DNA of 64,000 nucleotides from Bacteroidota bacterium (GTDB taxonomy: Bacteria; Bacteroidota; Bacteroidia; Chitinophagales; Chitinophagaceae): positions 1 to 64,000 of the forward strand of contig CANGDH010000006.1 of the NCBI GenBank assembly GCA_947452555.1. The letters run 5' to 3'. Position numbers and translations under genes: made by a program. The notes below the pieces were generated by a model. The model saw nothing but the letters and a program-made list of their open reading frames with translations, was not told the DNA's origin and did no database searches. How positions within the stretch are numbered: position 1 is the first letter of the stretch; each line of letters opens with the position of its first letter. Shown here in pieces: positions 18,414 to 27,543 of this stretch.

Positions 18414-19598
18414 ATGAAAATTGTTGAAGTAAATACACCCAATTTAGAGAAAGCATTTGTTGAGATAAATGCGTCACTCAACAATGATAATCCATATTAT
18501 ATAAGGCCGCTTGATAATGAAGTATTACAAGTATTTGATCCCAAAAAAAACAAACTGTATAATGACGGTGATGCCAAAAGATGGATTCTACAAAATATAG
18601 ACGGTAAAACGATTGGCCGTATCGCTGCATTTTATTATTCCAAATACAAAAATAAGGGCACTGAATACCCGGTAGGATGTGTAGGTTATTTTGATTGCAT
18701 CGATAATCAAGATGCTGCTAATTTATTGTTTGACACTGCAAAAAAATGGTTATCCCAAAATGGGATGGATGCCATGGATGGCCCAATCAACTTTGGAGAT
18801 AGAGATAAATGGTGGGGCTTGATGGTGGAAGGTTTCGAGAAGGAGCCAATGTATGGTATGTCATTCAATCCACCTTACTATGAAAAGCTTTTAAATAATT
18901 ATGGTTTTGAAAATTATTATAATCAGTACTACTATGGTATTGATATAAACCAAGAACTACCTCCTAGATTCAAAGAACGATATGAAAAATTTAATGCTAA
19001 GTCTGACTACCAAGCAAAGCACTTAGATAAAAATCATTTGGAAAAATATGCTCAGGATTTCGTGACCATATATAATTCAGCTTGGGCTCAACATGGAGAA
19101 GCAAAGGCAATTACTTTAGATCAAATTATGCAGTTGTTTAAAACCCTAAAACCTATCATGGACGAAAGGGTTGTTTGGTTTGCTTATTACAAAGAGGATC
19201 CCATTGCAATGTTTATTAATATCCCCGACGTGAATCAATATTTTAAGTTTTTCAACGGGAAATTGGGGTTATTGCAAAAGGCAAATTTGATGTGGATGAA
19301 GTGGACTGGGAAAAATAACCGACTAACTGGCTTAGCTTTTGGTGTGGTCCCGAAATATCAAGCTTTGGGAATTGATAGCTTTTTAATTTATTCAAGTGCC
19401 CTTTTACTTTATAAGATTAATACTTACCAAGAATACGAGATGGGATGGGCTGCAGACTGGAACCCTAAAATGGTAAATATTTATAAAAGCTTAGGGGCTA
19501 AACCTAGCAGAAGAATGGTCACATTTAGATATATTTTTGATACCCAATCACATCCCTTTGAGCGTCACCCTATTATGGAATACCATACAGGCGCATAA
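18414..19598 (+). CDS. GNAT-superfamily-like protein, function unknown
   Basis: This 394-residue soluble protein looks like a Bacteroidota family of large GNAT-like proteins. The N-terminal half has a possible acetyltransferase strand-turn (GKTIGRIAAFYYSKY, then GCVGYFDCIDN and AANLLFDTAKKWL), but the acetyl-CoA loop Q/RxxGxG/A is not obvious. The C-terminal half has a second GNAT-like segment (GLAFGVVPKYQALGIDSFLI) with NPKMVNIYKSLGAKPS, where typical GNAT proteins carry N...Y...GF. There is no signal peptide. The substrate is unknown. It lies between rsmE and dnaX on the same strand. Confidence 0.7.
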   Translation: MKIVEVNTPNLEKAFVEINASLNNDNPYYIRPLDNEVLQVFDPKKNKLYNDGDAKRWILQNIDGKTIGRIAAFYYSKYKNKGTEYPVGCVGYFDCIDNQDAANLLFDTAKKWLSQNGMDAMDGPINFGDRDKWWGLMVEGFEKEPMYGMSFNPPYYEKLLNNYGFENYYNQYYYGIDINQELPPRFKERYEKFNAKSDYQAKHLDKNHLEKYAQDFVTIYNSAWAQHGEAKAITLDQIMQLFKTLKPIMDERVVWFAYYKEDPIAMFINIPDVNQYFKFFNGKLGLLQKANLMWMKWTGKNNRLTGLAFGVVPKYQALGIDSFLIYSSALLLYKINTYQEYEMGWAADWNPKMVNIYKSLGAKPSRRMVTFRYIFDTQSHPFERHPIMEYHTGA

Positions 19599-19686
19599 GC
19601 TTTATTTTAAGGATCCACCTATACAATTAATGTGCATAAAACTGCCTTAAATTTTAGGGGGATAATGTGTATATTGCGCGTCTACT

Positions 19687-21501
19687 ATGGAGAATTTTGT
19701 TGTTTCAGCTAGAAAATATAGGCCTCAGAACTTTAATACAGTTGTGGGCCAGTCGCATATCACGACCACGTTAAAAAATGCCATTTTAAATAATCATTTG
19801 GCACATGCCTTTTTATTTTGCGGGCCAAGAGGCGTTGGGAAAACTACCTGTGCTCGTATTTTAGCAAAAACAATTAACTGTACAAATATCACCAAAGAGG
19901 GTGAAGCTTGTAATAGTTGTGATAGTTGTGTGTCATTTGAAAAAGGTGCTAGTTTAAATATTCATGAATTAGATGCTGCAAGCAATAACTCAGTGGACGA
20001 TATCAGATCACTTGTAGAACAAGTTAGATTCGCACCACAAGCAGGCAAATACAAAGTATATATTGTGGATGAGGTACACATGTTAAGTACTAGTGCCTTC
20101 AATGCATTCTTGAAAACTTTGGAAGAACCTCCTCCTTATGCCATTTTCATTTTAGCAACTACAGAAAAACATAAAATTTTACCTACAATTCTAAGTAGAT
20201 GCCAGATTTTTGATTTTAAACGTATTACTTCGAATGATACAGTAGTGCATTTAGAAGAAATTATTGAGAAAGAACATATTAAGGCAGAAAAAAATGCATT
20301 GCAATTAATCGCTCAAAAAAGCGAAGGATGTATGCGTGACGCCTTAAGTATCTTAGATAAAATTGTAAGTTTTACAAATGGCGAATTAACGTATGCAAAT
20401 ACACTAGAACATTTAAATATTTTAGATGAGGGTTATTTTTTCAAACTAATTGACTTCTTAACAACGCAGGATTTAACAGGTGCCATGTTGTTATATGAAG
20501 AAATTAATCAGAAGGGCTTTGAGGGTGATATGGTTTTATACGGCTTGGCAAGTTTTATTAGAAATATATTAGTTTGTAAAGACCCTGCTAGTGCTCATTT
20601 ACTGGAATCAATTGAAGGCTGGCGTGAGCAGTATGCTGCAGCTGCTAAAAAAATAAGTACCCCTTATTTGATTAGTGCTTTAAATATCTTGAACGAGTCT
20701 GAAATTCAATTCAAGATGGCAAGAAATAAAAGGTTGCATGTTGAATTAGCTTTGATAAAATTAAATTTTTTACAACAAGCAATTGAATTGAGTTTGGACG
20801 ATAGCCAGATAGTAAAAAAAAAACTAGTTGACGCACATTACCCTATTCGAATTAAAAAAATTGTTCCATTAAGTAATATCGTAGTTAATAAGGAAGCAAA
20901 ATTAGTTATTGAAACAAGTGAGACCAATCCCACTAAAGCGAAAGCTGCTCCCATTGAGGAAATACCAGCTAACAAGCAAGTTGTTACACCAAAAATTACG
21001 CAACAAAAGCCCATTGAACCTATTCCAACACCCGCTGAAAATGCCCCAAAAGTCAACTTATTGGCTGCTTTACAACAAAAGTATGGTAGTGAGTATAATA
21101 TCCAGGAAGTAAAAGAATCGAAGCCATTGGATATAGTGAGTTTACAAAAATGCTGGGACGATTATACTACTTATTTAGAAACTACAAATAAGCACTCTTC
21201 TACTGGTACTTTTAAAATTGCACAATTATTTATTGAAGACGAGGTTCATTTTACGGTAACCGTACCAGCATTAACAGCACAGAAATTTGTTGAAATTGAA
21301 CGCATGAATGTCTTAGAAAAGATATGGGAAGCATTTCAAAATCGCGCTATTCAATTTAGCATTTTGATTGAGGCAAGCGAAAAAGAAGATGTGCCTTTAC
21401 ATTTAAGATTAAATAGCAAACAGAAATTTGAACGCATCGCTTCACAATATCCATTATTAAACAATCTTAAGACTAGATTAAATCTAGAAGTATATTTTTA
21501 G
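19687..21501 (+). CDS. dnaX: DNA polymerase III subunit gamma/tau
   Basis: This is the clamp-loader ATPase subunit of the replicative polymerase. The 604-residue protein has Walker A GPRGVGKTT at residues 46-54, the zinc-binding cysteines C65, C75, C78 and C81, DEVHML as Walker B, and the sensor-1/SRC region LPTILSRCQIFDF. Domain III runs to about residue 360. The tail is Pro/Lys-rich (about 400-450) with a final folded segment. I see no obvious slippery heptamer for a gamma frameshift, though none was searched for systematically. Its stop overlaps the convergent SUI1 gene by 4 nt. Confidence 0.96.
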   Translation: MENFVVSARKYRPQNFNTVVGQSHITTTLKNAILNNHLAHAFLFCGPRGVGKTTCARILAKTINCTNITKEGEACNSCDSCVSFEKGASLNIHELDAASNNSVDDIRSLVEQVRFAPQAGKYKVYIVDEVHMLSTSAFNAFLKTLEEPPPYAIFILATTEKHKILPTILSRCQIFDFKRITSNDTVVHLEEIIEKEHIKAEKNALQLIAQKSEGCMRDALSILDKIVSFTNGELTYANTLEHLNILDEGYFFKLIDFLTTQDLTGAMLLYEEINQKGFEGDMVLYGLASFIRNILVCKDPASAHLLESIEGWREQYAAAAKKISTPYLISALNILNESEIQFKMARNKRLHVELALIKLNFLQQAIELSLDDSQIVKKKLVDAHYPIRIKKIVPLSNIVVNKEAKLVIETSETNPTKAKAAPIEEIPANKQVVTPKITQQKPIEPIPTPAENAPKVNLLAALQQKYGSEYNIQEVKESKPLDIVSLQKCWDDYTTYLETTNKHSSTGTFKIAQLFIEDEVHFTVTVPALTAQKFVEIERMNVLEKIWEAFQNRAIQFSILIEASEKEDVPLHLRLNSKQKFERIASQYPLLNNLKTRLNLEVYF

Positions 21502-21836
21502 AGCTTTGCTTTATTATATCCTTTCTGTTTCAAGTACTGGAAAACTTTTTGTTTGTGATCTCCTTGAATTATGATTTCGCCGTCTTTAACTGAACCTCCA
21601 GTGCCACAGTGATTCTTAAGCGCCTTACCTAATAAATTCATATCTTCTTCTGTACCCTGAAATCCATATACTATCGTAACAGTTTTTCCGGCACGGTGTT
21701 TGGTTTCTAAAATGACGCGAAGGGGTTGTTCTGCTGGAGTTAATGTTATTAGCTCCGCCTGATCTTCTTCTACTTTAAAATTGGGATCGGTACTATACAC
21801 CATTAAAGACTGTCCTAGTTTGATTTTTTTACTCAT
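21498..21836 (-). CDS. SUI1/eIF1-like translation factor (YciH family)
   Basis: Bacterial SUI1 proteins are small homologues of eukaryotic initiation factor 1; their role in bacteria is not well established. The 112-residue protein has the SUI1 core: LETKHRAGKTVTIVYGF, LGKALKNHCGTGGSVKDG, EIIIQGDHKQKV and the ending LKQKGYNKAKL. It converges on dnaX, and the two stop codons overlap in TTAG. Confidence 0.88.
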   Translation of the reverse strand: MSKKIKLGQSLMVYSTDPNFKVEEDQAELITLTPAEQPLRVILETKHRAGKTVTIVYGFQGTEEDMNLLGKALKNHCGTGGSVKDGEIIIQGDHKQKVFQYLKQKGYNKAKL

Positions 21837-21916
21837 AACAATTATAACTTTTGAATAATGCTTGCAGCTACCAACTATTTTTATTTAATGCATAAAATAA
21901 AAATTGGATTACTACT

Positions 21917-22306
21917 TTAACTAATTCTTACACTCACAATAACCAATCCTTTTTTAGCATTTTGTAATAATAAAGTAAGACTATATTTATTCTGGCCAGC
22001 TATTAATCTCCCAGTTACGTAGACGGTATTTCCTAGTTTACGTTCCGCAGTTTTTTCAAAGCCCAACACATTGTTCTTATTAAAGAAATTACGCACTTGT
22101 TGGTTTGCCTCTGTTGCACTTAATGCTTTTTGATTTACTTGGTCTAAAATATTAACTTCTACCTGCTGATCCCAGTAAGAAAGAAGATTATTGAAATTGG
22201 CAGTTTGCAAATTTTGAATCAAGGATTCCGTATCATTTTGTGCAAAAACAGCAGTAAATGAAAACAAAAAACTAATAATGAGTAGCGATTTGCGAATTAG
22301 GTGCAT
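21917..22306 (-). CDS. Secreted DUF4783-type protein
   Basis: This 129-residue protein begins with a signal peptide (MHLIRKSLLIISFLFSFTAVFAQ) and is probably periplasmic. The mature part (SLIQNLQTANFNNLLSYWDQ, then VTGRLIAGQNKYSLTLLL) resembles the Bacteroidota DUF4783 family, whose fold resembles the NTF2-like class. No catalytic residues are evident. It is divergent from gpmI with 107 nt between starts. Confidence 0.72.
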   Translation of the reverse strand: MHLIRKSLLIISFLFSFTAVFAQNDTESLIQNLQTANFNNLLSYWDQQVEVNILDQVNQKALSATEANQQVRNFFNKNNVLGFEKTAERKLGNTVYVTGRLIAGQNKYSLTLLLQNAKKGLVIVSVRIS

Positions 22307-22413
22307 TTTATAGGTATTATAGGGGCTTAAAGTTTGTAATATGCTTACTCTTTTGGACCTTTGAGGTACAAATTAATAAAAATCAAAGTTACATCTTATA
22401 AAAAGGTAATAAT

Positions 22414-23931
22414 ATGTCTAAAAAAGTAATATTGGTCATCATGGATGGCTGGGGATTGGGTCAAATTTCTAAGGCAGATGCTATCCAAAATGCAAAAGTT
22501 CCATTTGTTTCAAGCTTATATTCAAAATACCCTCATAGTACATTAGTAACTTGTGGCGAAGCAGTTGGCTTGCCGGATGGTCAAATGGGCAATAGTGAAG
22601 TGGGGCATTTAAACTTAGGTGCTGGAAGAATCGTATACCAAGAATTACAAAGAATCAATGTAGCTGTACGAGATGGTGAATTAGCTAAAAATGAAACCTT
22701 GTTGAAGTCTATTCATTATGCAAAAGAAAACAAAAAGCCATTACATTTATTAGGTTTAGTGAGTGATGGCGGCGTGCACTCTCATACTGCTCATTTAAAA
22801 GCGATTTGCGCTATTTGCAAGGCAGAAGGATTGACGGAAGTGTATTTACATGCATTCACAGACGGGCGCGATACGGATCCTAAAAGTGGACTGGCATTTG
22901 TGGCCGACGTGGAAGCAGCTTTAAAAAATACAGTTGGAAAAATTGCCACAGTTAGTGGACGCTATTATGCAATGGATCGTGATAAACGTTGGGAGCGTGT
23001 TAAGTTTGCGTATGACGCATTAGTACATGCAACCGGCCCTACTTCCAGTTCTGCATTAGAAGCTATTAAAGAAAACTACGCAAACAATATTACAGACGAA
23101 TTTATTAAGCCAACAGTTATTGTTGAAAATGGAGAAGCTATTGCAACTATTGAAGAAGGCGACGCTGTACTCTGTTTTAATTTTAGAACAGATCGTTGTA
23201 GAGAAATAACGGAAGTATTAACGCAACAAGACTTTCATGAATTTAACATGAATAAATTGTCATTGCATTATACTACCATTACTAAGTATGACGAAACTTT
23301 CAAAAACGTGCATGTCATTTTTGAAAATGACAATTTAGTAAACACATTAGGTGAAGTATTGGCAGCGAATCATAAGAAACAAATTCGTATTGCAGAAACT
23401 GAGAAATATCCTCATGTAACATTCTTTTTTAGCGGTGGTCGCGAAGTACCATTCGAAGGAGAGACCCGTATTATGGCCGCTTCTCCAAAAGTAGCCACTT
23501 ACGACTTGCAACCAGAAATGAGTGCAGAAGAACTTACCAATAAATTATTACCTGAAATTGAAGCTGGTAATCCTGACTTTATTTGTTTAAACTATGCAAA
23601 CGCAGACATGGTTGGGCATACTGGTATATTTAGCGCCGTAATAAAGGCCGTTGAAACAGTAGACAAATGTGTATCTGAGGTAGTCACTGCAGGTTTGGCA
23701 AATGGTTATACTATCTTCTTGACAGCGGATCATGGCAATGCAGATTTCATGATGAATGAGGACGGAAGCCCTAACACAGCACATACGCTTAATCTTGTTC
23801 CTTTATTTGTAATAGATAAAGCATGGAAGGGTTATTTAAAAGCTGGTAAATTAGGCGATATTGCACCTACTATTCTAAAAATGATGGACATTGAAATACC
23901 TAAAGAAATGACAGGTGATGTATTAATTTAA
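22414..23931 (+). CDS. gpmI: 2,3-bisphosphoglycerate-independent phosphoglycerate mutase
   Basis: GpmI interconverts 3- and 2-phosphoglycerate in glycolysis and gluconeogenesis with two Mn2+ ions. The 505-residue length is typical. The phosphatase-fold metal site begins at VIMDGWGLG, and the catalytic Ser is in QMGNSEVGHLNLGAGR. DGRDTDPKSG, FNFRTDRCREIT, ADMVGHTG and TADHGNADFM supply further active-site residues. It is divergent from the DUF4783 gene and heads a same-strand run of four genes. Confidence 0.97.
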   Translation: MSKKVILVIMDGWGLGQISKADAIQNAKVPFVSSLYSKYPHSTLVTCGEAVGLPDGQMGNSEVGHLNLGAGRIVYQELQRINVAVRDGELAKNETLLKSIHYAKENKKPLHLLGLVSDGGVHSHTAHLKAICAICKAEGLTEVYLHAFTDGRDTDPKSGLAFVADVEAALKNTVGKIATVSGRYYAMDRDKRWERVKFAYDALVHATGPTSSSALEAIKENYANNITDEFIKPTVIVENGEAIATIEEGDAVLCFNFRTDRCREITEVLTQQDFHEFNMNKLSLHYTTITKYDETFKNVHVIFENDNLVNTLGEVLAANHKKQIRIAETEKYPHVTFFFSGGREVPFEGETRIMAASPKVATYDLQPEMSAEELTNKLLPEIEAGNPDFICLNYANADMVGHTGIFSAVIKAVETVDKCVSEVVTAGLANGYTIFLTADHGNADFMMNEDGSPNTAHTLNLVPLFVIDKAWKGYLKAGKLGDIAPTILKMMDIEIPKEMTGDVLI

Positions 23932-23990
23932 TTAAGCTATATTTAAACCAATAACTAATTACATTAAGTCAAATTGAAAACTATAACATT

Positions 23991-24497
23991 ATGAAAAAGA
24001 TCTTCATTGGCCTATTAATTGTTTTGGTAGCAATACAGTTTATACACCCTTCGAAAAACCTTTCGGGAGATACCCAAAAAGACATAAGTACCCTATACCC
24101 TATGCCTGACAGTGTTCAGGTGATCGTAAATAAAGCATGTGCGGACTGTCATAGTAATAAGACAAATTATCCTTGGTATTCCAAAATCCAGCCTGTGGAC
24201 TTCTGGCTTGAAAATCATGTGAAAGACGGAAAAAGACATTTCAATTTTAATGAATTTGCAAGCTATAGAATTGGAAAACAAAATAAAAAATTAGAAGAAT
24301 GTATTGAGCAAATTAAAGAAGGCGAAATGCCGCTTAGCTCTTATACATTAATTCATAAAGAAGCAATATTGACTGAAGCAGAAAAAAATATACTCACGAA
24401 TTGGTATCAAAAAATAGTGGACACTATTCATGCAAATTATCCTGCAGACAGTCTTAAATTAAAAGGCCGCAATCCAAAACCTAACGAAGCTAAATAG
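23991..24497 (+). CDS. Haem-binding domain protein (monohaem c-type motif)
   Basis: This 168-residue protein has an N-terminal membrane/signal segment (MKKIFIGLLIVLVAIQF) and a CADCHS haem-attachment motif with C50, C53 and H54. The motif is followed by NKTNYPWYSKIQPVDFWLE and the MPLSSYTLIH segment. This is the pattern of the Bacteroidota haem-binding domain family of periplasmic c-type cytochrome-like proteins. The Met in MPLSSY is a candidate distal ligand. Its redox partner is unknown. It lies 15 nt before engB. Confidence 0.82.
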   Translation: MKKIFIGLLIVLVAIQFIHPSKNLSGDTQKDISTLYPMPDSVQVIVNKACADCHSNKTNYPWYSKIQPVDFWLENHVKDGKRHFNFNEFASYRIGKQNKKLEECIEQIKEGEMPLSSYTLIHKEAILTEAEKNILTNWYQKIVDTIHANYPADSLKLKGRNPKPNEAK

Positions 24498-24512
24498 GAA
24501 GGATTATTAACT

Positions 24513-25160
24513 ATGAAAATCAACAAAGCAACTTATCTAATCTCTAGCCCTGGCTTTGAACAGTGCCCAAAATTAGTTCAACCAGAATATGCCTTTATTG
24601 GGCGAAGTAATGTAGGTAAATCATCTATTATTAACGCCCTATGTAATCAAAAAGGCTTGGCTAAAACCTCAGGAACTCCGGGTAAAACACAATTAATAAA
24701 CCACTTTGAAATCATGAGCGCTAATAAAAAAGGCCCATGGGACAAATGGTATATTGTGGATTTGCCAGGCTATGGTTTTGCCAAAGTTTCACAAAGCAGC
24801 CGACGCCGTTGGGAACAAATGATTGAGAACTATTTAAGGAAAAGACCCAATTTGAATCGAGTTTTCGTTTTAATAGACGCAAGACATGCTCCACAAAAAA
24901 TTGACCTTGAATTTATTGAGCAAATGTATAAATGGGAAATTCCTTATACACTTATATTTACTAAATCAGACAAGGAAAAGCCAGCCGTTGTTAAAAGAAA
25001 TGTGCAAGCCATGTTTGATACCTTAAAGGAAATGTTACCTTTTTTGCCCGAAGGCTTTGTTACTAGCGCTGAAAAGAAAACTGGTGTTGAAGAAGTAGTA
25101 GAATGCATTGACAGATACAATCAACTTTTCAATGATACCATAGACGCGGCTAGGCAATAA
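24513..25160 (+). CDS. engB: Ribosome biogenesis GTPase EngB/YsxC
   Basis: EngB is an essential GTPase needed for late 50S subunit assembly. The 215-residue protein shows G1 GRSNVGKSS, the G2-region threonines in TSGTPGKTQ, G3 DLPGYG and G4 TKSDKEKP. SAEKKTGV near the C-terminus resembles the G5 region. The circular order is standard for TrmE-Era-EngA-like GTPases, which rules out a permuted GTPase. It follows the haem-binding protein gene by 15 nt. Confidence 0.95.
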   Translation: MKINKATYLISSPGFEQCPKLVQPEYAFIGRSNVGKSSIINALCNQKGLAKTSGTPGKTQLINHFEIMSANKKGPWDKWYIVDLPGYGFAKVSQSSRRRWEQMIENYLRKRPNLNRVFVLIDARHAPQKIDLEFIEQMYKWEIPYTLIFTKSDKEKPAVVKRNVQAMFDTLKEMLPFLPEGFVTSAEKKTGVEEVVECIDRYNQLFNDTIDAARQ

Positions 25161-25241
25161 ATTATAATACTAACAATTTCATTAACCATGTGTTATTCCA
25201 CAAACTACTTTATATATAAATAATTTAAGATAAATTGACTT

Positions 25242-27011
25242 ATGAAGATACTTTTCAAATATATCAGACCTTTTAGAAACCTTGTAATTATTGCTTTTGT
25301 TTTAGCCGCTATCAATCAAACATTTTCCATGTTTGATCCAATGTTATTTGGAAGACTGATTGACGAATTTGCAAAAACTCCATTCCTTGACGCTTTGGGT
25401 CATGTGAGAACAGAACCTGAATTCTTAAAAGGAATTGGGAATATCCTTTTGTTATTGGTTGGAACTGCTATGATAAGTAGAATTGCAAAAGCATTTCAAG
25501 ATTATACTGTAAATGTTATTATTCAAAAATTCGGCGCTGCCTTATTTACCGACGGATTAAGACATTCTATGCAATTACCATTTCAAGCATTCGAGGACCA
25601 AAGAAGTGGTGAGACCTTGTCAATTCTTACTAAGGCGAGAGCTGATTGTGAAAAATTTATTAGCTATGTAATCAATGTGGTATTTGGAATTGTGGTAAGC
25701 ATTGTGTTTATTTCCATATATGCCACCAAATTGCATTGGTCTATTATGCCTATTTATATTATAGGTGCTAGCACTATCGCCTATGTGACCAATTTATTAA
25801 GTAAGCGTATCAAATCCATTCAAAAAAATATTGTAAAGGAGACTACCTCACTTGCAGGCACTACTACTGAAAGCTTACGTAATATTGAACTTGTAAAAAG
25901 TTTAGGATTAACCAATCAAGAAATTGATAGACTAAATAACAACACTTATAAAATTCTTGCACTCGAATTAAAGAAAGTAAAAAATATTCGTTCTTTAAGT
26001 TTTATTCAAGGCACCATGGTGAATTTTTTAAGACAAGTAATCACTTTCACTTTGATGTGGCTCATATTTAAAGAGATCCTTTCTGTAGGACAATTAATTT
26101 CATTACAATTTTATAGCTTCTTTATTTTTGGACCATTACAAGAAATTGGTAGTATTATTTTAAGTTATCGTGAAACAGAAGCTTCTTTAATTAATTTTGA
26201 TAACTTGATGAAAAAGCCTTTAGAGCAAACTCCAGCAAATCCAACTGCTGTGGGAATTATAGACCGCTTGTCATTTAATCATGTTGGATTTCAACACCAA
26301 ACTGCGAATTTTAAAGCAATTGACAATATCAGCTTTGACGCTCAAAGAGGAGAAACAGTGGCATTTGTTGGGCCTTCTGGGGCAGGGAAAAGTACGCTTG
26401 TTAAATTATTAGTAGGTTTATATCAGGCACAGGAAGGACAGATATTAGTGAATGGTGTAGATACTAATCAGATTGATATGACGGACCTTCGTAATCAAAT
26501 TAGTTTTGTTACGCAGGACACCCAATTATTTGCAGGAACCATCAGAGAAAACTTGGCTTTTGTGGCACCTAATGCAACAGAAGCAGATATGCTGATTGCT
26601 TTAACAAAGGCGAGTTGTACTAATATTTTAGATAAAGGAGGTAATGGATTAGCTACTTTAATTGGGGAAGGTGGACTAAAATTAAGTGGTGGTGAAAAGC
26701 AAAGACTTTCCATTGCTAGAGCCTTATTAAGGCATCCTCATTTATTAATATTCGACGAAGCAACTTCTAGTCTTGACAGTTTAACCGAAGAATCTATTAC
26801 TGATACTATCAGACAACTTTCCGCAGAACGTGAACAAATCACTATCATGATTGCACACAGATTGAGTACTATTATTCACGCAACAAAGATTTATGTACTT
26901 GAAAAAGGACAGGTAATTGAAGAAGGAACACATCAATCTTTACTTGAGGAAAAAGGGCTATACTATGCAATGTGGAGACAACAAATTGGTGAACGCAAGT
27001 CTGTGAATTAA
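25242..27011 (+). CDS. ABC exporter, fused permease-ATPase
   Basis: This second 589-residue half-transporter has a six-helix membrane domain (about 10-320) and an ATPase domain (about 345-580). Walker A is GPSGAGKST, the Q-loop is in SFVTQDTQLFAG, the signature LSGGEKQR is close to canonical, Walker B is LLIFDEATSSLD, and the H-loop is IMIAHRLSTI. It is homodimeric by default, since no partner half-transporter is adjacent. It is not a close copy of the exporter at 1484-3295: the signature motif and loops differ. The substrate is unknown. Confidence 0.9.
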   Translation: MKILFKYIRPFRNLVIIAFVLAAINQTFSMFDPMLFGRLIDEFAKTPFLDALGHVRTEPEFLKGIGNILLLLVGTAMISRIAKAFQDYTVNVIIQKFGAALFTDGLRHSMQLPFQAFEDQRSGETLSILTKARADCEKFISYVINVVFGIVVSIVFISIYATKLHWSIMPIYIIGASTIAYVTNLLSKRIKSIQKNIVKETTSLAGTTTESLRNIELVKSLGLTNQEIDRLNNNTYKILALELKKVKNIRSLSFIQGTMVNFLRQVITFTLMWLIFKEILSVGQLISLQFYSFFIFGPLQEIGSIILSYRETEASLINFDNLMKKPLEQTPANPTAVGIIDRLSFNHVGFQHQTANFKAIDNISFDAQRGETVAFVGPSGAGKSTLVKLLVGLYQAQEGQILVNGVDTNQIDMTDLRNQISFVTQDTQLFAGTIRENLAFVAPNATEADMLIALTKASCTNILDKGGNGLATLIGEGGLKLSGGEKQRLSIARALLRHPHLLIFDEATSSLDSLTEESITDTIRQLSAEREQITIMIAHRLSTIIHATKIYVLEKGQVIEEGTHQSLLEEKGLYYAMWRQQIGERKSVN

Positions 27012-27017
27012 TAAGTA

Positions 27018-27061
27018 AAATTGATACTAACTTAAATTGATATTTATGTAAGTATCAATTT
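27018..27061. terminator. Stem-loop between convergent genes
   Basis: AAATTGATACT (27018-27028) and AGTATCAATTT (27051-27061) form a perfect 11-bp stem with a 22-nt loop. It fills the gap between the ABC exporter stop and the DUF2721 stop, so it may terminate both directions. There is no strong U-tract outside the stem. Confidence 0.5.
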
Positions 27062-27062
27062 A

Positions 27063-27506
27063 CTAGTCACGTTCGAATTTCTTTCTTAAGTACTCCATAA
27101 CAGTTGGGTCTTCTAGACCTTCCATGTCGCTTAATTCCAATTCAATAGCACGTGTGCTAAGTCTAATTTCAATTAAAGAAAGAAAGATAGAAACACAAAA
27201 AGTGATTAAGCTAATGCCAAATATAAATTGAGCAACTAGCTGATAACTGATATAAATAAAAAACATGGAGACAATGGAAAGCAATAGAGAAGCAACTCCA
27301 AAAGTTTGCATGTTCTGAATTAACTTAATTCTGTATTTGATATTTTTGATTTGCCCAAAAACGATATGTCTTTGCTCTTGATTCTGGTATTTATCATGCA
27401 ACACTCTCACCCTACTTGATAAAGCAAGAAAACGGTTGGTATACGCCAGCATAATCAAACTGATTGCTGGAAATAAAAGGGCAGGTATATTGACTGATAA
27501 TTCCAT
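27063..27506 (-). CDS. DUF2721 membrane protein
   Basis: This is a small inner-membrane protein of unknown function. The frame is open to 27581, but I choose the ATG ending at 27506 (MELSVNIPALLFPAISLIML). It gives the family-like N-terminus and removes overlap with uvrC, leaving 147 residues. There are three hydrophobic segments: one at the N-terminus and two around LLLSIVSMFFIYISYQLVA and FGISLITFCVSIFLSLIE. A conserved-looking cytoplasmic segment (YTNRFLALSSRVRVLHDKY) sits between the first two. The tail is acidic and then basic (ELSDMEGLEDPTVMEYLRKK). It is divergent from uvrC. Confidence 0.78.
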   Translation of the reverse strand: MELSVNIPALLFPAISLIMLAYTNRFLALSSRVRVLHDKYQNQEQRHIVFGQIKNIKYRIKLIQNMQTFGVASLLLSIVSMFFIYISYQLVAQFIFGISLITFCVSIFLSLIEIRLSTRAIELELSDMEGLEDPTVMEYLRKKFERD

Positions 27507-27523
27507 ACCCCAAAAATACTTCA

Positions 27524-27531
27524 TATTTTTG
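27524..27531 (+). promoter_or_regulatory. Putative -7 box for uvrC
   Basis: TATTTTTG is a perfect TAnnTTTG. It ends 12 nt before the uvrC ATG at 27544, implying a leader of only about 6 nt. No TTG is seen at -33. Confidence 0.4.
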
Positions 27532-27543
27532 CCCAGTAACTCT

